From positions 733,501 to 797,500 of the forward strand of contig JAKNDB010000088.1 of assembly GCA_024305405.1 (NCBI GenBank): a stretch of 64,000 bases of DNA. The letters run 5' to 3'. The first letter of the stretch is position 1, and each line of letters starts with the position of its first letter. This DNA comes from Dirofilaria immitis (taxonomy: Eukaryota > Nematoda > Chromadorea > Rhabditida > Onchocercidae). Positions 24,546 to 36,613 of the stretch are shown here, piece after piece. A program made the position numbers and the translations under genes. Below the pieces are notes generated by a model, which worked only from the letters and a program-made list of their open reading frames with translations, was not told where the DNA came from and did no database searches.

Positions 24546-25964
24546 TAAGGACATTTCAATATGCTAAAGTTCATATTTCAGAAGATGAGAAATTCTTCCA
24601 TAATCATTATACCATAAGATTATCTCTCATTATATACCATAAGATTATTTCAGAAATTAACTATTAAATTTTAATAATGCAGCATCATACATATAGTAAT
24701 TTCTAGCTAAACCAAATGTATTAAAATAAAAATTAAAGCAAAAGGGACGTGAAAATTAATAATACAGTAACCTAAAATATAACAGTTTCAATCTTTTCGA
24801 AAACTAAAAAGAACTGTAATTTGAGAGCACATATTCCTTTGCTTACAAAAATTTTATAGCTTATGTAACAAAAATTGAATATGTATACGATCGTCGTTAA
24901 AAAGCCAAAACAAAGAGCCGAAAGAAAACAAAGAAGTATGAAAAGAGATGTGGGAATGGATCATCAATTCATTGTTGTGATTTCGCTCTCAATAAACAGC
25001 TAACAGATGGTTATTGTGACATAAAAGCATATAGACTTACCTTTAAGTAATTGGGAAGTTATTAAACGAAATGATAAATTTGATGTATATCGCAAGGTAA
25101 AGCATTCAAGCTGGCAATGCTGAAAAGCTCGAAGTTCACGATCAATGAAATTAGTATTCAAGAATCAAACAGTTTCGGATGATTAATGATTCTCGAATAA
25201 CTGATTCACAGCAGACTTACTTGATGTCTAATGACAAATTGTATTACCGTCAATATAATCGTCAACTCACCCATACTGACCAAATGATTCATAATGTGCG
25301 AAATCATATAATTTATGTGGCAGGGTTGTTGATAAAAGATAATCGAAAAATCAGTAAAGACAAAAAAATCAATGCATTATATATCGGACACTTTTTTTTA
25401 TATTTCTTGCATTAGATGAATAAATTTGTTTGGGTATTGAATTTTGATAAGAAAACTAAATTTGCTAATATTGATCAATCTTAATTAAACTGAACAGGTA
25501 TTTTCTGACGTTATGTTTCACGTTCAAATGTGAAAATTTCAGACACATCGAAATCTAATATTTCAAGAAAATAGTTAATTTATCACAATTTATAAAAAGA
25601 TTAGTGATAAATTGCATTGTTAGAAAATCAAATAATCAAATGATCAGAATCCCGTTTTTTCTTTTCCGTTTATATATCACATCTTTCCTATTTGTCGTAT
25701 TCAATATTGTATTTGATCCTAGAAATGCTGAAAACAATCAAATCGTAGAATAAAAACTTAAATCGTTTAAACATATATGAGGAAAAATTTACTTCGAAAG
25801 AGGTCATCGAAAAAAAAAACGGAATTTTTAAAAATTCTACTATTTATTTTGGAAAATGCTTTTAAAGTTCTTAGACTTTTGATTTAAATTTCCTTCAGAA
25901 TAAGTTTCGCCTTTATTTTTCTCTCTCAATTTCAATCCATAATTTCAAATCTGCACAGAAAAGA

Positions 25965-26130
25965 TAGTAGTGTAAATGATGATAAAATGAATAGTAGTGT
26001 AAATGATGATAAAATGAATAGTAGTGTGAATGATGGTAAAATGAATAGTAGTGTAAATGATGGTAAAATGAATAGTAGTGTAAATGATGATAAAATGAAT
26101 AGTAGTGTGAATGATGGTAAAATGAATCCT
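25965..26130 (+). repeat. 27-bp in-frame minisatellite
   Basis: About six head-to-tail copies of a 27-base unit centred on AGTAGTGTAAATGATG. The unit is a multiple of three, so the plus-strand frame repeats nine residues, NSSVNDGKM. The frame then continues into NPSESEILS and stops at about 26,175. A single-copy version with the same frame occurs at about 28,404-28,467 (VKDGKINPSES), so expansion happened within an existing sequence. The minus strand is open too. Confidence 0.92.
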
Positions 26131-26332
26131 TCGGAATCTGAAATTCTATCCAAAACGAATTTAACAATGACATGAAATTATACATTTCATTTATTAATTA
26201 TTTTATCCGCGGAAGAATAATACAAAAACAAATAGCTAGAAATCATATTATAATTAATTCAAAGATTATTCGCGATCCCTACTAGTTGAGAGTGAAGCAA
26301 TTAATAAAATGTTATTTTGTAAGAATTGATTT

Positions 26333-26620
26333 CGAAATACAAGAAAACGATTTGTTGCTTTAATCAGTTGCTGCAGAACGTACATATATAAAAATACAAA
26401 AAAAAGACGGCAGGTAAGCATCACTTCATTTCGCTTTTTTCTTACGATTCCATTTTATTTTCAGATGAAATCCAAGTTTTCTTGTGATCCATCATACAAA
26501 GGATTGCGCTTTAATAATAAAATTGCTTCCCTATCATTTAAATCTTCTTACTGAACGACGATAGCGAATTGAGAGTGACGTCGCAAATAGAACAATGTAT
26601 GTTGATATCATAAAAATTGA
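26333..26620 (+). pseudogene. Broken copy of the small secreted peptide gene
   Basis: The sequence matches the acceptor region, the intron end and exon 2 of 23,579-24,241. The start codon and the signal-peptide coding part are lost. The intron and exon 2 are joined by a deletion, and the exon 2 frame ends early at TAA after the IEQCML-equivalent. It is one member of the tandem duplication. Confidence 0.6.
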
Positions 26621-26956
26621 CTTATAGTAATGATCCATTTTTAATTTATGAATAATTTTTAGTAATTATTCATTTCAAAAACTTTTAGTTTGATAATTTT
26701 TCGTTTCATATCAAAAGATAAATAAATTTATATAATTATTTTTATTCAAAGATATAATCAATATTATAATTACAGCAACAATGATGAATTGTGACAGAAT
26801 ACGAAATGAAAGATTACCTGCTTTGGAGAAGAATCCAATGCTATTCATTAGAAATACATTTGATTTGATCAAATGAAATTTAGAACATCTGTAAATGTAA
26901 TAAAGACTAGTGATATCTTAATAAATTTAACAAATTGGAACACTAATAAGAAAAGT
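26545..26956. repeat. Direct repeat copy 2
   Basis: This is the partner of 24,110-24,545. Its 3' end runs into the left arm of the second inverted repeat. Confidence 0.85.
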
Positions 26957-27456
26957 TAAAGAAAAGAAAAATTAAAGGAAAAGGGAATTGAAAGAAAGAA
27001 AGGGAAATAATTAATTAATTGGATTGATTAAATTAGCATCATAGAAATTATAATCATATGTTTGATCAAAATAAGATGCATATATGTTAGGTAAAGCTAT
27101 TTTTCATCTTACAAACATTTATTTATTCGAATTTCTATTCGTTTCCTTTTTGTTATTCAATGACTTTGAAAATACGAATAGATGGATTTCTTGAAAATTT
27201 TATATTAGAACTCAGTAGATTTTATCTGAAATATTTTTATAATATATAAATTAATTTATCATTTTATAAGAATATTTTGATTGAATCCCTTCAATACTAT
27301 TATTGTTATCGACTGTTACTTTTAGCTCCTAAAATTTTTAAAAATAAAAAGTACGAACTTATTTTCAGCATAAATCAACTTGTAAAATACATCATTTGCG
27401 AAAATATTATTTATGCTTTTCTAAGACGATGAAAATCGCCTGAATGATTTCCATGC
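26875..27456. repeat. Second inverted repeat (IR2), inner left arm
   Basis: This is the near-identical reverse complement of 30,267-30,836. It includes the TTAATTAATT block and the stretch ending ACGATGAAAATCGC. Further out the pairing continues but is diverged (about 23.2-24.05 kb with 33.9-34.8 kb). Confidence 0.9.
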
Positions 27457-28249
27457 CAAGAAGAGACACTTACTTTCATGCGAAAGGTAGAGATAACAGA
27501 TTACCAAAATACTATTCCGAAGCATACAGTAGTAATTTTCTGGTCGTCACAACCGTAATCATAAGCTACCGGTTTCTCTGATTTCCCTTGTTTTTGGATT
27601 TGAAATTTGAAAAAGACAATTGAAAACTTAACTAAAAAATTTTCTTAAATAATTCACTTAGTATAAGAATATATTTGAAAAAACAATGAATCATTTTTAT
27701 GTTATGCAACGAATGAAATTGTTTTTTAAGATATAATTTTTCAAGCTTCACGATGCTAATTCGCAAATATAGTGAGTCCAAATCCTATTATTACACACTG
27801 CCTGATCAAATTATAGATTTTCTAAATCGGCCAATGCCATGAAATATCTATTTGTTTACTAAAATTTGTTATAAATTAAAAAGGAAAAAAATAAGAGCAT
27901 AAAGAAAAGAAATTTCCAACTAATAATAATGCGTAGATGTTAATGAAACAAATTTGATCTAAGCAATAACGCTGAAAAGAAAATCTGAAAGAGAATTGAT
28001 TCATAGCCTTTCAAACATTGTATTTATAATGCAGTAACACATATATATGTTATTTTTAGTCAAGCCAAATGTTTTATAATAAAAAGTAACGGAACAAATG
28101 GAATACAGTAATCTTGAATAAACACAACAAATAATATAATTTTAGGCATCAGATCGATCACATTTAGGATTTTTTTGTAAAAAACTCTCATATACATCTT
28201 TAACTATGAGTGATCATAGAATAAAATTAATGTTCACTAAAAATTTGTA

Positions 28250-28468
28250 ATGAAATACTTGAAACACACAGTTTCAAGTATTTCGGATAATGAAAAATAC
28301 ACACTGGGCTCTGATCTGCAGTCAAGATATTGCTGTTTACCGTATGAATCTTTATATTTACTTTTGCCAAAAAGACTTCTTCGCGATTTCAACGACAATA
28401 ATAATGTAAAAGATGGTAAAATAAATCCTTCAGAATCTAATATTTTTGCATCCAAAAAGAATTTATAA
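28250..28468 (+). CDS. 72-codon frame related to the minisatellite frame
   Basis: The frame starts MKYLKHT, carries LGSDLQSRYCCLPYES, and ends with DGKINPSES followed by a short Lys-rich tail. The tail matches, in the same frame, the end of the minisatellite-bearing frame at 26,130-26,175. The product is unknown. It may be a terminal exon of the repeated family or a relic. Confidence 0.3.
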   Translation: MKYLKHTVSSISDNEKYTLGSDLQSRYCCLPYESLYLLLPKRLLRDFNDNNNVKDGKINPSESNIFASKKNL

Positions 28469-30013
28469 ATAATATAAAATTATGCATTCCATTTATTAAT
28501 ATTTTCACCCGCAAAAAAGTTAGAAATCATAATATAAATCATCCAAGGATGTTTCAGGATTTCCTAATTGTTGAGAATGAAGCATTTAATGAAATGTTGT
28601 CGATGCTATTAATGCTATTTAGATTATGTTTTAAGAATCTCTTTTTGATATAACCGAAATATTTTGCAGAATCTAAATATGATGATATAATCAAAGAATT
28701 TTTAGATTATTGAAATATCTTGATATGAATATGCGTTTGTTATTATTATAACTTGCGAATTGACCTTTGATCTGTGCATCGTACTAATATGCTGTAATAA
28801 GTTGTAGATTGTGCTATAATATTTCGTAAATAATAAACAAACTTCTTTGTTACTAAATTTAACATGTTGTAAATTATCCCCCGTTGCGCGATTAATTAAC
28901 ATGTTTGATTGGCAGGTAATAAACAAATTTCCACCACAACAGATAGAGTCATCCATTGATCAGAATGATCATTGAAAGTAAATACAGTCAGAACGAATCG
29001 AATGGCGATGACTCGACGAATTATGCTTCGATTTGACCTTAAAAATGATGTGCAGGGAAATAGCAACTTATCATTTTCGGATGAATATCGGAGAATAATA
29101 TATAAGAACAAATCCTCTCCAGTTTATGAAGATTTATCATAATTACTTGTTTATATCAATGATTGCCGAATTTGCGCGATACTTATTTCAAATTTTTAGT
29201 GAATATTAATTTTACTCTCTGATCATTTAACATTTATTAAGTTAACAATGGATTAAGTATGTATGCGAGTACTTTTTTTTTGAAAAAGTTTCTGAATGAT
29301 ATCAAAGCTTGAAGTTGTGTCATTTATCCTACTGAAAATAATTGTATTTAATTTATTCTATTATTTTTTTTTTATTTAAAACTATTTGATTCAACTAGAA
29401 CTTACTGCACTATGTTACTGCGCTTGGTAATATACCTGTTGCTTGAAAATACTTTCAACAGTATTATGTTACTACATTGATAATGTACCTGTTGTTTAAG
29501 AATACTTTTAAACAGTAAATATTAAGTATTTGTTGTTTGAATTATTGAAATATCTTGATATATAGAGACCATACATCAATCCTTTTTCACTTTTTTTTGT
29601 TTCAGCATAATATTTTAATGATATCTGCACAATGCTATCAATTAAAATTCTCGTCTACTATGGCTTCATTTAAAATTTAATTTTTCTGTCTTCTTTTTCC
29701 GTTCTCTAATAAATTTTAGTAAACAAACAGAAATTTCATCATATTCGATCACCATACTTTACAAATTAATTAACATTGTGCAATTTAGAAATTATACCTT
29801 TCAAAAAAACAATTTCTTCTATTGCACAATATTAAAAAGTGATATCCATCGTTTAATTCTTCTGTACTATACTCTTATAATTGAGCAAATTGCAAATTAG
29901 CTTTTTAACAAATTTTTCAAAAAAGATTTCCTTCATTCGTTTGAAATCGCAGATCCAATAAACATAAAATAAATAGCTATTGTTAGGCATTTTTATCAGA
30001 GAAATCGATAGCT

Positions 30014-30200
30014 TATAGTTACGGTGGCCACAAACAGAAAACTGTTACTGTAAGTTTCAAAACAGTATGTCGCCAATCCATTGTCTTTGCTTTTCGCATT
30101 ACAGTAAAATAGTTACGGTGGTCATAAACAGAAAATTGTTACCGTAAGTTTCAAAACAATATGTCGCCAATCTATTGTCTTTGGTTTTCGCATGATAGTA
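30014..30200. repeat. Tandem duplication of about 95 bp
   Basis: Two head-to-tail copies share TAGTTACGGTGG, CAGAAAA(C/T)TGTTAC and GTCGCCAATC blocks with a handful of changes. The unit is less AT-rich than its surroundings. No open frame runs across both copies. Confidence 0.9.
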
Positions 30201-30266
30201 AATTTCGCTTCTTGACATGTAAAATAAAAAATACTGTTTTAATATGCATAAATTTCGTTCATTCAA

Positions 30267-30836
30267 GCGATTTTCATCGTCTTAGAAAAGCATAAATAAT
30301 ATTTTCGCAAATGATGTATTTTACAAGTTGATTTATGCTGAAAATAAGTTCGCACTTTTTATTTTTAAAAATTTTAGGAGCTAAAAGTAACAGTCAATAA
30401 CAATAATAGTATTGAAGGGATTCAATCAAAATATTCTTATAAAATGATAAATTAATTTATATATTATAAAAATATTTTAAATAAAGTCTATTGAATTCTA
30501 ATATAAAATTTTCAAGAAATCCATCTATTCGTATTTTCAAAGTCATTGAATAACAAAAGGAAACGAATAGAAATTCGAATAAATAAATGTTTGTAAGATG
30601 AAAAATAGCTTTACCTAACATATATGCATCTTATTTTGATCAAACATATGATTATAATTTCTATGATGCTAATTTAATCAATCCAATTAATTAATTATTT
30701 CCTTTCTTTCTTTCAATTCCCTTTTCCTTTAATTTTTCTTTTCTTTAACTTTTCTTATTAGTGTTCCAATTTGTTAAATTTATTAAGATATCACTAGTCT
30801 TTATTACATTTACAGATGTTCTAAATTTCACTTTAT
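30267..30836. repeat. Second inverted repeat (IR2), inner right arm
   Basis: This is the partner of 26,875-27,456. A few substitutions separate the arms, so IR2 is older than IR1 or has had less gene conversion. Confidence 0.9.
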
Positions 30837-31602
30837 TAAATCGAGAGTATTTCTAATGAATAACATCGGATTCTCTCCTAGAGAAAGCAATCTTCCATTT
30901 CGCATTTTGGCACAATTCAAAAAAACAGTTTTTGCTGCTGAAATCATATGATAATTAATTATATCATTCATATCTGATTATTTCAATTAGAAATAAAAAT
31001 AAAAATTTCTTCAATTAGCAAACTAAAAATTAAATTAAATGAAAAATTTTCGAAAAAAAAACGATTACTAAATGCTAATTTATTAATAATCTATGATCTA
31101 AACATACATCGTTCAATTTGCGTTGTCGCTATTAATCGTCCATTATCTTCTAACTTATTTATTTTATTTCCTCTCATAATCTTCCTACCTGAAATTGATG
31201 CAAATGCTCATTTCAATAATATGAAATAAGCAAGGAAATTTGAAAATTTTGAAATTGCTACTATTATAATTTCAATTTATAAGTTCCGCAACACACATTT
31301 TGATCTTTTATTAATTTAAAATTTTCTACTTTTTACGAATTCCATTCAATCGAACCAATTGAGTATTGAAGTAACTCTTATTGCTTCTACCGTAAAAGTT
31401 CAATGATATTCATATTGATGCCAATTATTATCTGAATTATTTTCGTTGTCGAATCAAAAAAGCCAAATAAGAAAATTGGGATAAGAGAGAAAAACAAAAT
31501 GTAAAATCATCTTTATCAGTGATTTATAACTTTTTTTTCTTCCGATAGAAAATCATTTCGAAATAATTTGAAGTCATCAATTGAAACAGGTGAGAAGCAT
31601 AC

Positions 31603-31640
31603 CTATTGATGCAAATCCTGGAACTCCTTCACGATATGGT
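31603..31640 (-). other. Isolated exon-like signal
   Basis: On the minus strand CTTTTCTAG is followed by 38 bases encoding PYREGVPGFASI in one phase, then GTATGC. Both splice signals are good but no partner exon was found. A partly similar stretch ending TTTCAG|GTAGG lies near 31,190-31,220. Confidence 0.2.
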
Positions 31641-33879
31641 CTAGAAAAGACGCAAAGAACAGTGTATATCATCAATTTTATCATATTTCAAATCAGTTAT
31701 ATTAAAATTTCAAATTGCCGTATTTCTTTCTTCTGACAAACAATAATGATACTGATTGCGATTCAATCTGAAACAATTTTCTTTCTTCATTTTTTTATTC
31801 ATGAACTTTTTTATGCTAAATGTTAGAATGATGATACTGAATTTATTCAAATTTCTTATCATCATTCGTAATCAATATATCTTAGATGAAATTATCAGCA
31901 TTTAAAGAATTCATATTACCATCTTTTATACCACTATATTTTACAGAATCTAATTTATAAGTTGAAAAGAAATGAAACAATAAAAATCATTTCGAGCGAA
32001 AATTTTAACTAAATTCAAAGATAGTTTCCAAAATATGGCATAGCAAGAAGAAATCTTAGAAAGAATAAATGATGAAAATTTTAAAACTTCTCCCTTTATT
32101 TTACCTTTTTTTTTATTCTCTCATCGATCATTTTTTGGAATGGATTTCTTTTTGATCACTTTTGAAAATAAATGCTTTTTCTTTTCTTTTTATTTTTCCT
32201 TTCCTTCATTTTTGATATTTTTATCGTCAGAAAGTGAGAAGGATCAGATTAGAAAAAAAAAAGTAAAAAGTTGCCGGAATGACTTTGGGACACAACGAAA
32301 AATGAGACATTAATTTAAAACTTTTTGCGACAATATAGAAATTGATAAAAGAAATAATAAATTATCACATTTAATATTATATTTTCATTTCAACCTTCCG
32401 TTTCTAAAAACGATAACTTTTATGGTATTGAAGTAAAAAAAAAAATTTAGAATGGATATAATATTTTCAAAAGATCAAAAAAAAAAAATATTCATTAGAC
32501 TTATTTTTATTATTATTAAAATTAAATTTTCAACGCTGTCGGAAATTATGAAATATTTTTAATAAAAACATATAAATAAAATAATATTAGCAAATGTAAA
32601 TAAATGAAACAATTATTTATTATTGCTATTTGAAATGAATGATATTTGATAATATTCAATGAAATTTAACAAAAAAAATACTAGGCTATTTTTTCCTCGG
32701 CTACTTTTTTGAAATGTCTGAAAAGAAAAGGGAAAATAATAGAACAAAATATTAGTTAATCCTGAAAAATTAATAGTTTGATATTTATGAATTGTAGATG
32801 AAGCGTTTATAGATTAGATCAACTATGCTTGACCACTAATTGATTAAATGATCGTTAAAATCTTTTTAAATCATTTTAATCAAAGCTTGGGATGTTTCAT
32901 TTCTAGAATCCGCTAATATTTGTATTTATGGTTCAAACAATCCTGAAGTAGTTGTGAACTTCAAAAACTTATAATCTAGTGAGAAATGAATAATGAACTT
33001 GGATTGTTGAATCATTTCACATGCAACTTGATATTATGATAAGAAAAGTATCATCGAACAGGTAAATAAAGCAGCCGATTTTTTTTTGTTTTGCTTATTA
33101 ATTTACCTATGCAATTTTAATAGAATAATAACTCATTATAAGGTGATAAATTATTTCTTATATATATAGAATTTAAAGAGAATGAATTGTAGAGTTGTAT
33201 TAGGAATGATAAAGAAAGAAAAACTTACTGATAGTTGTGATATTTGATAAGATTTTTCTGAAAAATTGAAACAAACAACAATTGAACGGACTATTTTTAA
33301 AATTACTCGTTTTATATTACGGCAATGAATCATATAAAATACGGCCTGTTTCAAACGTATTTCAAATTTTTATTCTATGATTTGATTATTTGCCATATTT
33401 TGAAAGTGACATAATGAAAAAAAAGAATGGATTGATCGATTGAATCAAAATGTAACAAAAAAAAAAAAAACGAAACAACATTTCGATCATTTAATTGTTT
33501 TATCATTCAACAATATCAATTTATCATTTATATTCATTCATAGGTTTAAAATTTTTACAAATTGTAAAAGAAAAAAAAATTAAACTATTTCCTTTAAATC
33601 ATTACTTTTCTTTTTCTTTTAAAATATCTGAAATCAAGTTTTAATTCCTCAAATCTATGATTATCGATAAAAATGAAAAATTATTAAATTAAAATTTTAT
33701 AAAATAAATAATTATCAAATGTCTAATTTTCATTAAATCAAATTCTCTATCATATAAACAACATATAGCGTTCTTTCTACATTATCACTATAAATTCGCT
33801 ATCATTTTTTTCTATCAACTTATCCATTTTACAATCGACAATAACCCTCAAGCTGATAAAATTAATATCAAGATTGTTG

Positions 33880-34420
33880 CAAATGTATGACGGAATAAAT
33901 GATTATTAATATCACTTTAATTTATGATTCTATGATGAATGTTTTGTTTGAAAATTCGTTTTTAACTTTTCATCAAATTTCGTTCCATCCATCTAATTGA
34001 GTATTGAAATAAGCCTTGCTATTTTTGTCGTTAAAATAAAATTAGTGGCATTCGTTCGCACTGATATCAAGTTTTATCACTCAAAATATTTTCGTTTTTG
34101 AAAATAATTCTATAGGAAAATTAGGTGATAGGATTGAAATGATAGGGAAAGCAATTTTATTAATAAAGCGCAATCTTTTTTTTTTTTTTTTTTACTGATA
34201 TATCAGAAGCTAATTTGAGTTTCATTTTGGAAGCAAAATTGGAATCATAAAGGAAAAAAAATATAGGATGCATACTCGTTCGACTATTCTCGTGTTTTTG
34301 CTATTATGATAAGTTAATCATTTATCGTATTTCTATGATCGTGATTTCTAGCAATAGATAGCGAAAGCAATATGTATTATCAATTTGATTATATTTTACG
34401 TCAGATATAATAAAATCTAA
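33880..34420 (-). pseudogene. Inverted broken copy of the small secreted peptide locus
   Basis: The reverse complement of this stretch follows 23,560-24,050. The signal-peptide-like part is recognisable (IIHIAFAIYC) but meets a stop right after it, and the downstream intron matches 23,740-24,010 closely. It is not functional. It belongs to the right arm of the second inverted repeat. Confidence 0.6.
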
Positions 34421-34859
34421 AATGTTGTTTTTTTTTTGTAATCTTAAATATTTATGAAATATACGAAATTTCATTAATTACTTCACTTTTAACCAGAGTG
34501 ATTCCAAAATATTTTGAAATGAATAATTATATTATGGTTTCTATTGATGGATTCTTGTATTCATTTTTTTTGTGAATGAAAACATAAATGAATTTTAAAA
34601 TTTCATGTTATTCTTGAAATATTCATCGTATTTTACCATCTTTAAAGTATCATGTCCTCGGCGTAGAATTGGGTTTATGAATTGAAAATGATTGGAAAGG
34701 ATGATAGAAGTAGGGCGTAATCCTAAATGAAATTCTACTTCAAACTTTAAAACATTTTCCGTAAAAGGGTAAAAAAGAGGGAAGGAAAACGAAAGCAATA
34801 AATGGTGAATTTTCAAATTTCAAAAATATATTTTTTTCAATGACTTCGTTTAAATTTTA

Positions 34860-36600
34860 AAATATTTCCTCAGATAATATTAATATCAGAAAGTAATTAT
34901 GTTCTTTTTGTCTCATTTTTTAACTATTCAAATTTTAATATTAATATGTTTACTTTACTTAAAATAATAATTTCAATATGATGAAATATTTTAATAGCTC
35001 TTAAAAAGCCGTACTTCTTTTTTAAGTTATAAATAAAAAATTATTTTCATAAAAATTATTAAATTAAAAATGATAATAAATTGGTTCGTTTGAATTACAT
35101 TTTTGATTCAATTTTTAACAACAAAATTAAGCTTTTATCATGTAGAAATATGATATTAAATAAATATAATTTTTTTACAAAACAATTTATAATCGATAAG
35201 AAATATTTTTGTAAATAATAAAATATTAATTACATTTCGGCTTAATTATTCAAAACTAAGCTCTAGTGTTCATTACAAATAAATAAATGAAACATTTATT
35301 TGCATCCATATTGAATGAAATTTAATTCACAAATTTTATGCCAATTTTTGAAGCATACGAAAAGCAAGATAGAAATGACGAAATTATCAATAAATAATGA
35401 TAATTCAACTTTAATATCAAGAGTTTTACACATGTAAGAAAAATACGGCTAAAAGGCTTACAAACCTGATCAATCATATTTCAATTTTCGCTCCAACTAA
35501 TCGATTGAATAAAAATTCCCTCAACATGCTATCATCAATCATTTCCGCTAAAACTCGGCATATATAACTTCCAAAAATTAATTCAGAATTAATGATGCTT
35601 ATGATAAATAGTTCTTCAATTGATTTAATCAATATCAAATGAATTTAAGCTGAAAAAATTTCGAATAATTAGCTACTAATTATGCTTATATAATTCAACT
35701 CTAACTGGAAATATCGCTTCTTTTTTCACATTCAATAGTACATGAAATTATTCATTGGATATAGGAAAGATGTAAGATCATCCGGCATATAATATAACTG
35801 ATTTATATCCTTTTTTTCCAACCAAAATATATGGCCATATAATTTAGTAATTAATTGATTTCATTCGTATTTTACTTAACTTATTGCTTAACAATAAATG
35901 AGAAGCGTTACTCCTATAAATTGAATACAAGTTGATAAATTTATTTCCAAATATTAAATTATACAGAGATGATAAATTTTAGTGCTGCGACATTATGGAA
36001 TAAAAGATAGCCTCTATGTGCTAATGCGAAATATCACAAATTCATTTTAGGATTGATAAATGCTGAAAAGGATTTAGGAAGCTAAATTTTGAGTCGCGTT
36101 TAAATCTTACTTTTACATCGCTAATATATTGTTTGAGAAGTATCATACATACTTAACCATAATGCCACAATTTCATTACCGGAATCACTGCATAGCCATC
36201 ACTTTCATCTAAATACTCGAAAGGTTATAGCGAAACATAAATTACATTCATTACAAATTTAAAAATTTTTTTACAAAATACAAAATTGAATCCTGGAAAA
36301 AACACAATTATTGAAGGCTCAACAACTGCATGTTACGAACAGAAATATAATATCACGGTACGGTGACAAAAATATAATATTGCTGTATAATGATTTACAA
36401 TGTTAGACATTATTAGAGAGACCGTTTAAAAATGAAGATTAAAAAACAATCACCAGATATTCATTTATTGTCAGGACAAAAATGGAAATAAAATATATAT
36501 ATATATATTATGATTTGTTTGATTTTTCATTCGATTGTTTGTCGCGCTCAATAGATGTTCTATCCATTCTTTCAGCATCATTGCCATCATCAGTTGTTTT
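34860..36600. other. AT-rich intergenic sequence
   Basis: This lies between the duplicated array and the sirtuin gene. I see no supported gene. A short TA run occurs at about 36,490-36,512. Confidence 0.6.
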
Positions 36601-36613
36601 GACAATAGACCTG

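Larger units (their letters stand above)
27457..30266. other. Spacer of IR2
   Basis: About 2.8 kb. It holds a family copy at about 28,030-28,480 and a tandem duplication at 30,014-30,200. The rest is AT-rich with no supported gene. Frames at 28,702-28,956 and 28,896-29,111 on the minus strand have no coding signs that I can see. Confidence 0.6.

Noticed and set aside
32686..32726. Minus-strand terminal exon reading HFKKVAEEKIA behind CTTTTCAG
   Set aside because: It has a good acceptor and a stop, but it is only 11 codons and no upstream exon could be joined. It could easily be chance in AT-rich DNA.
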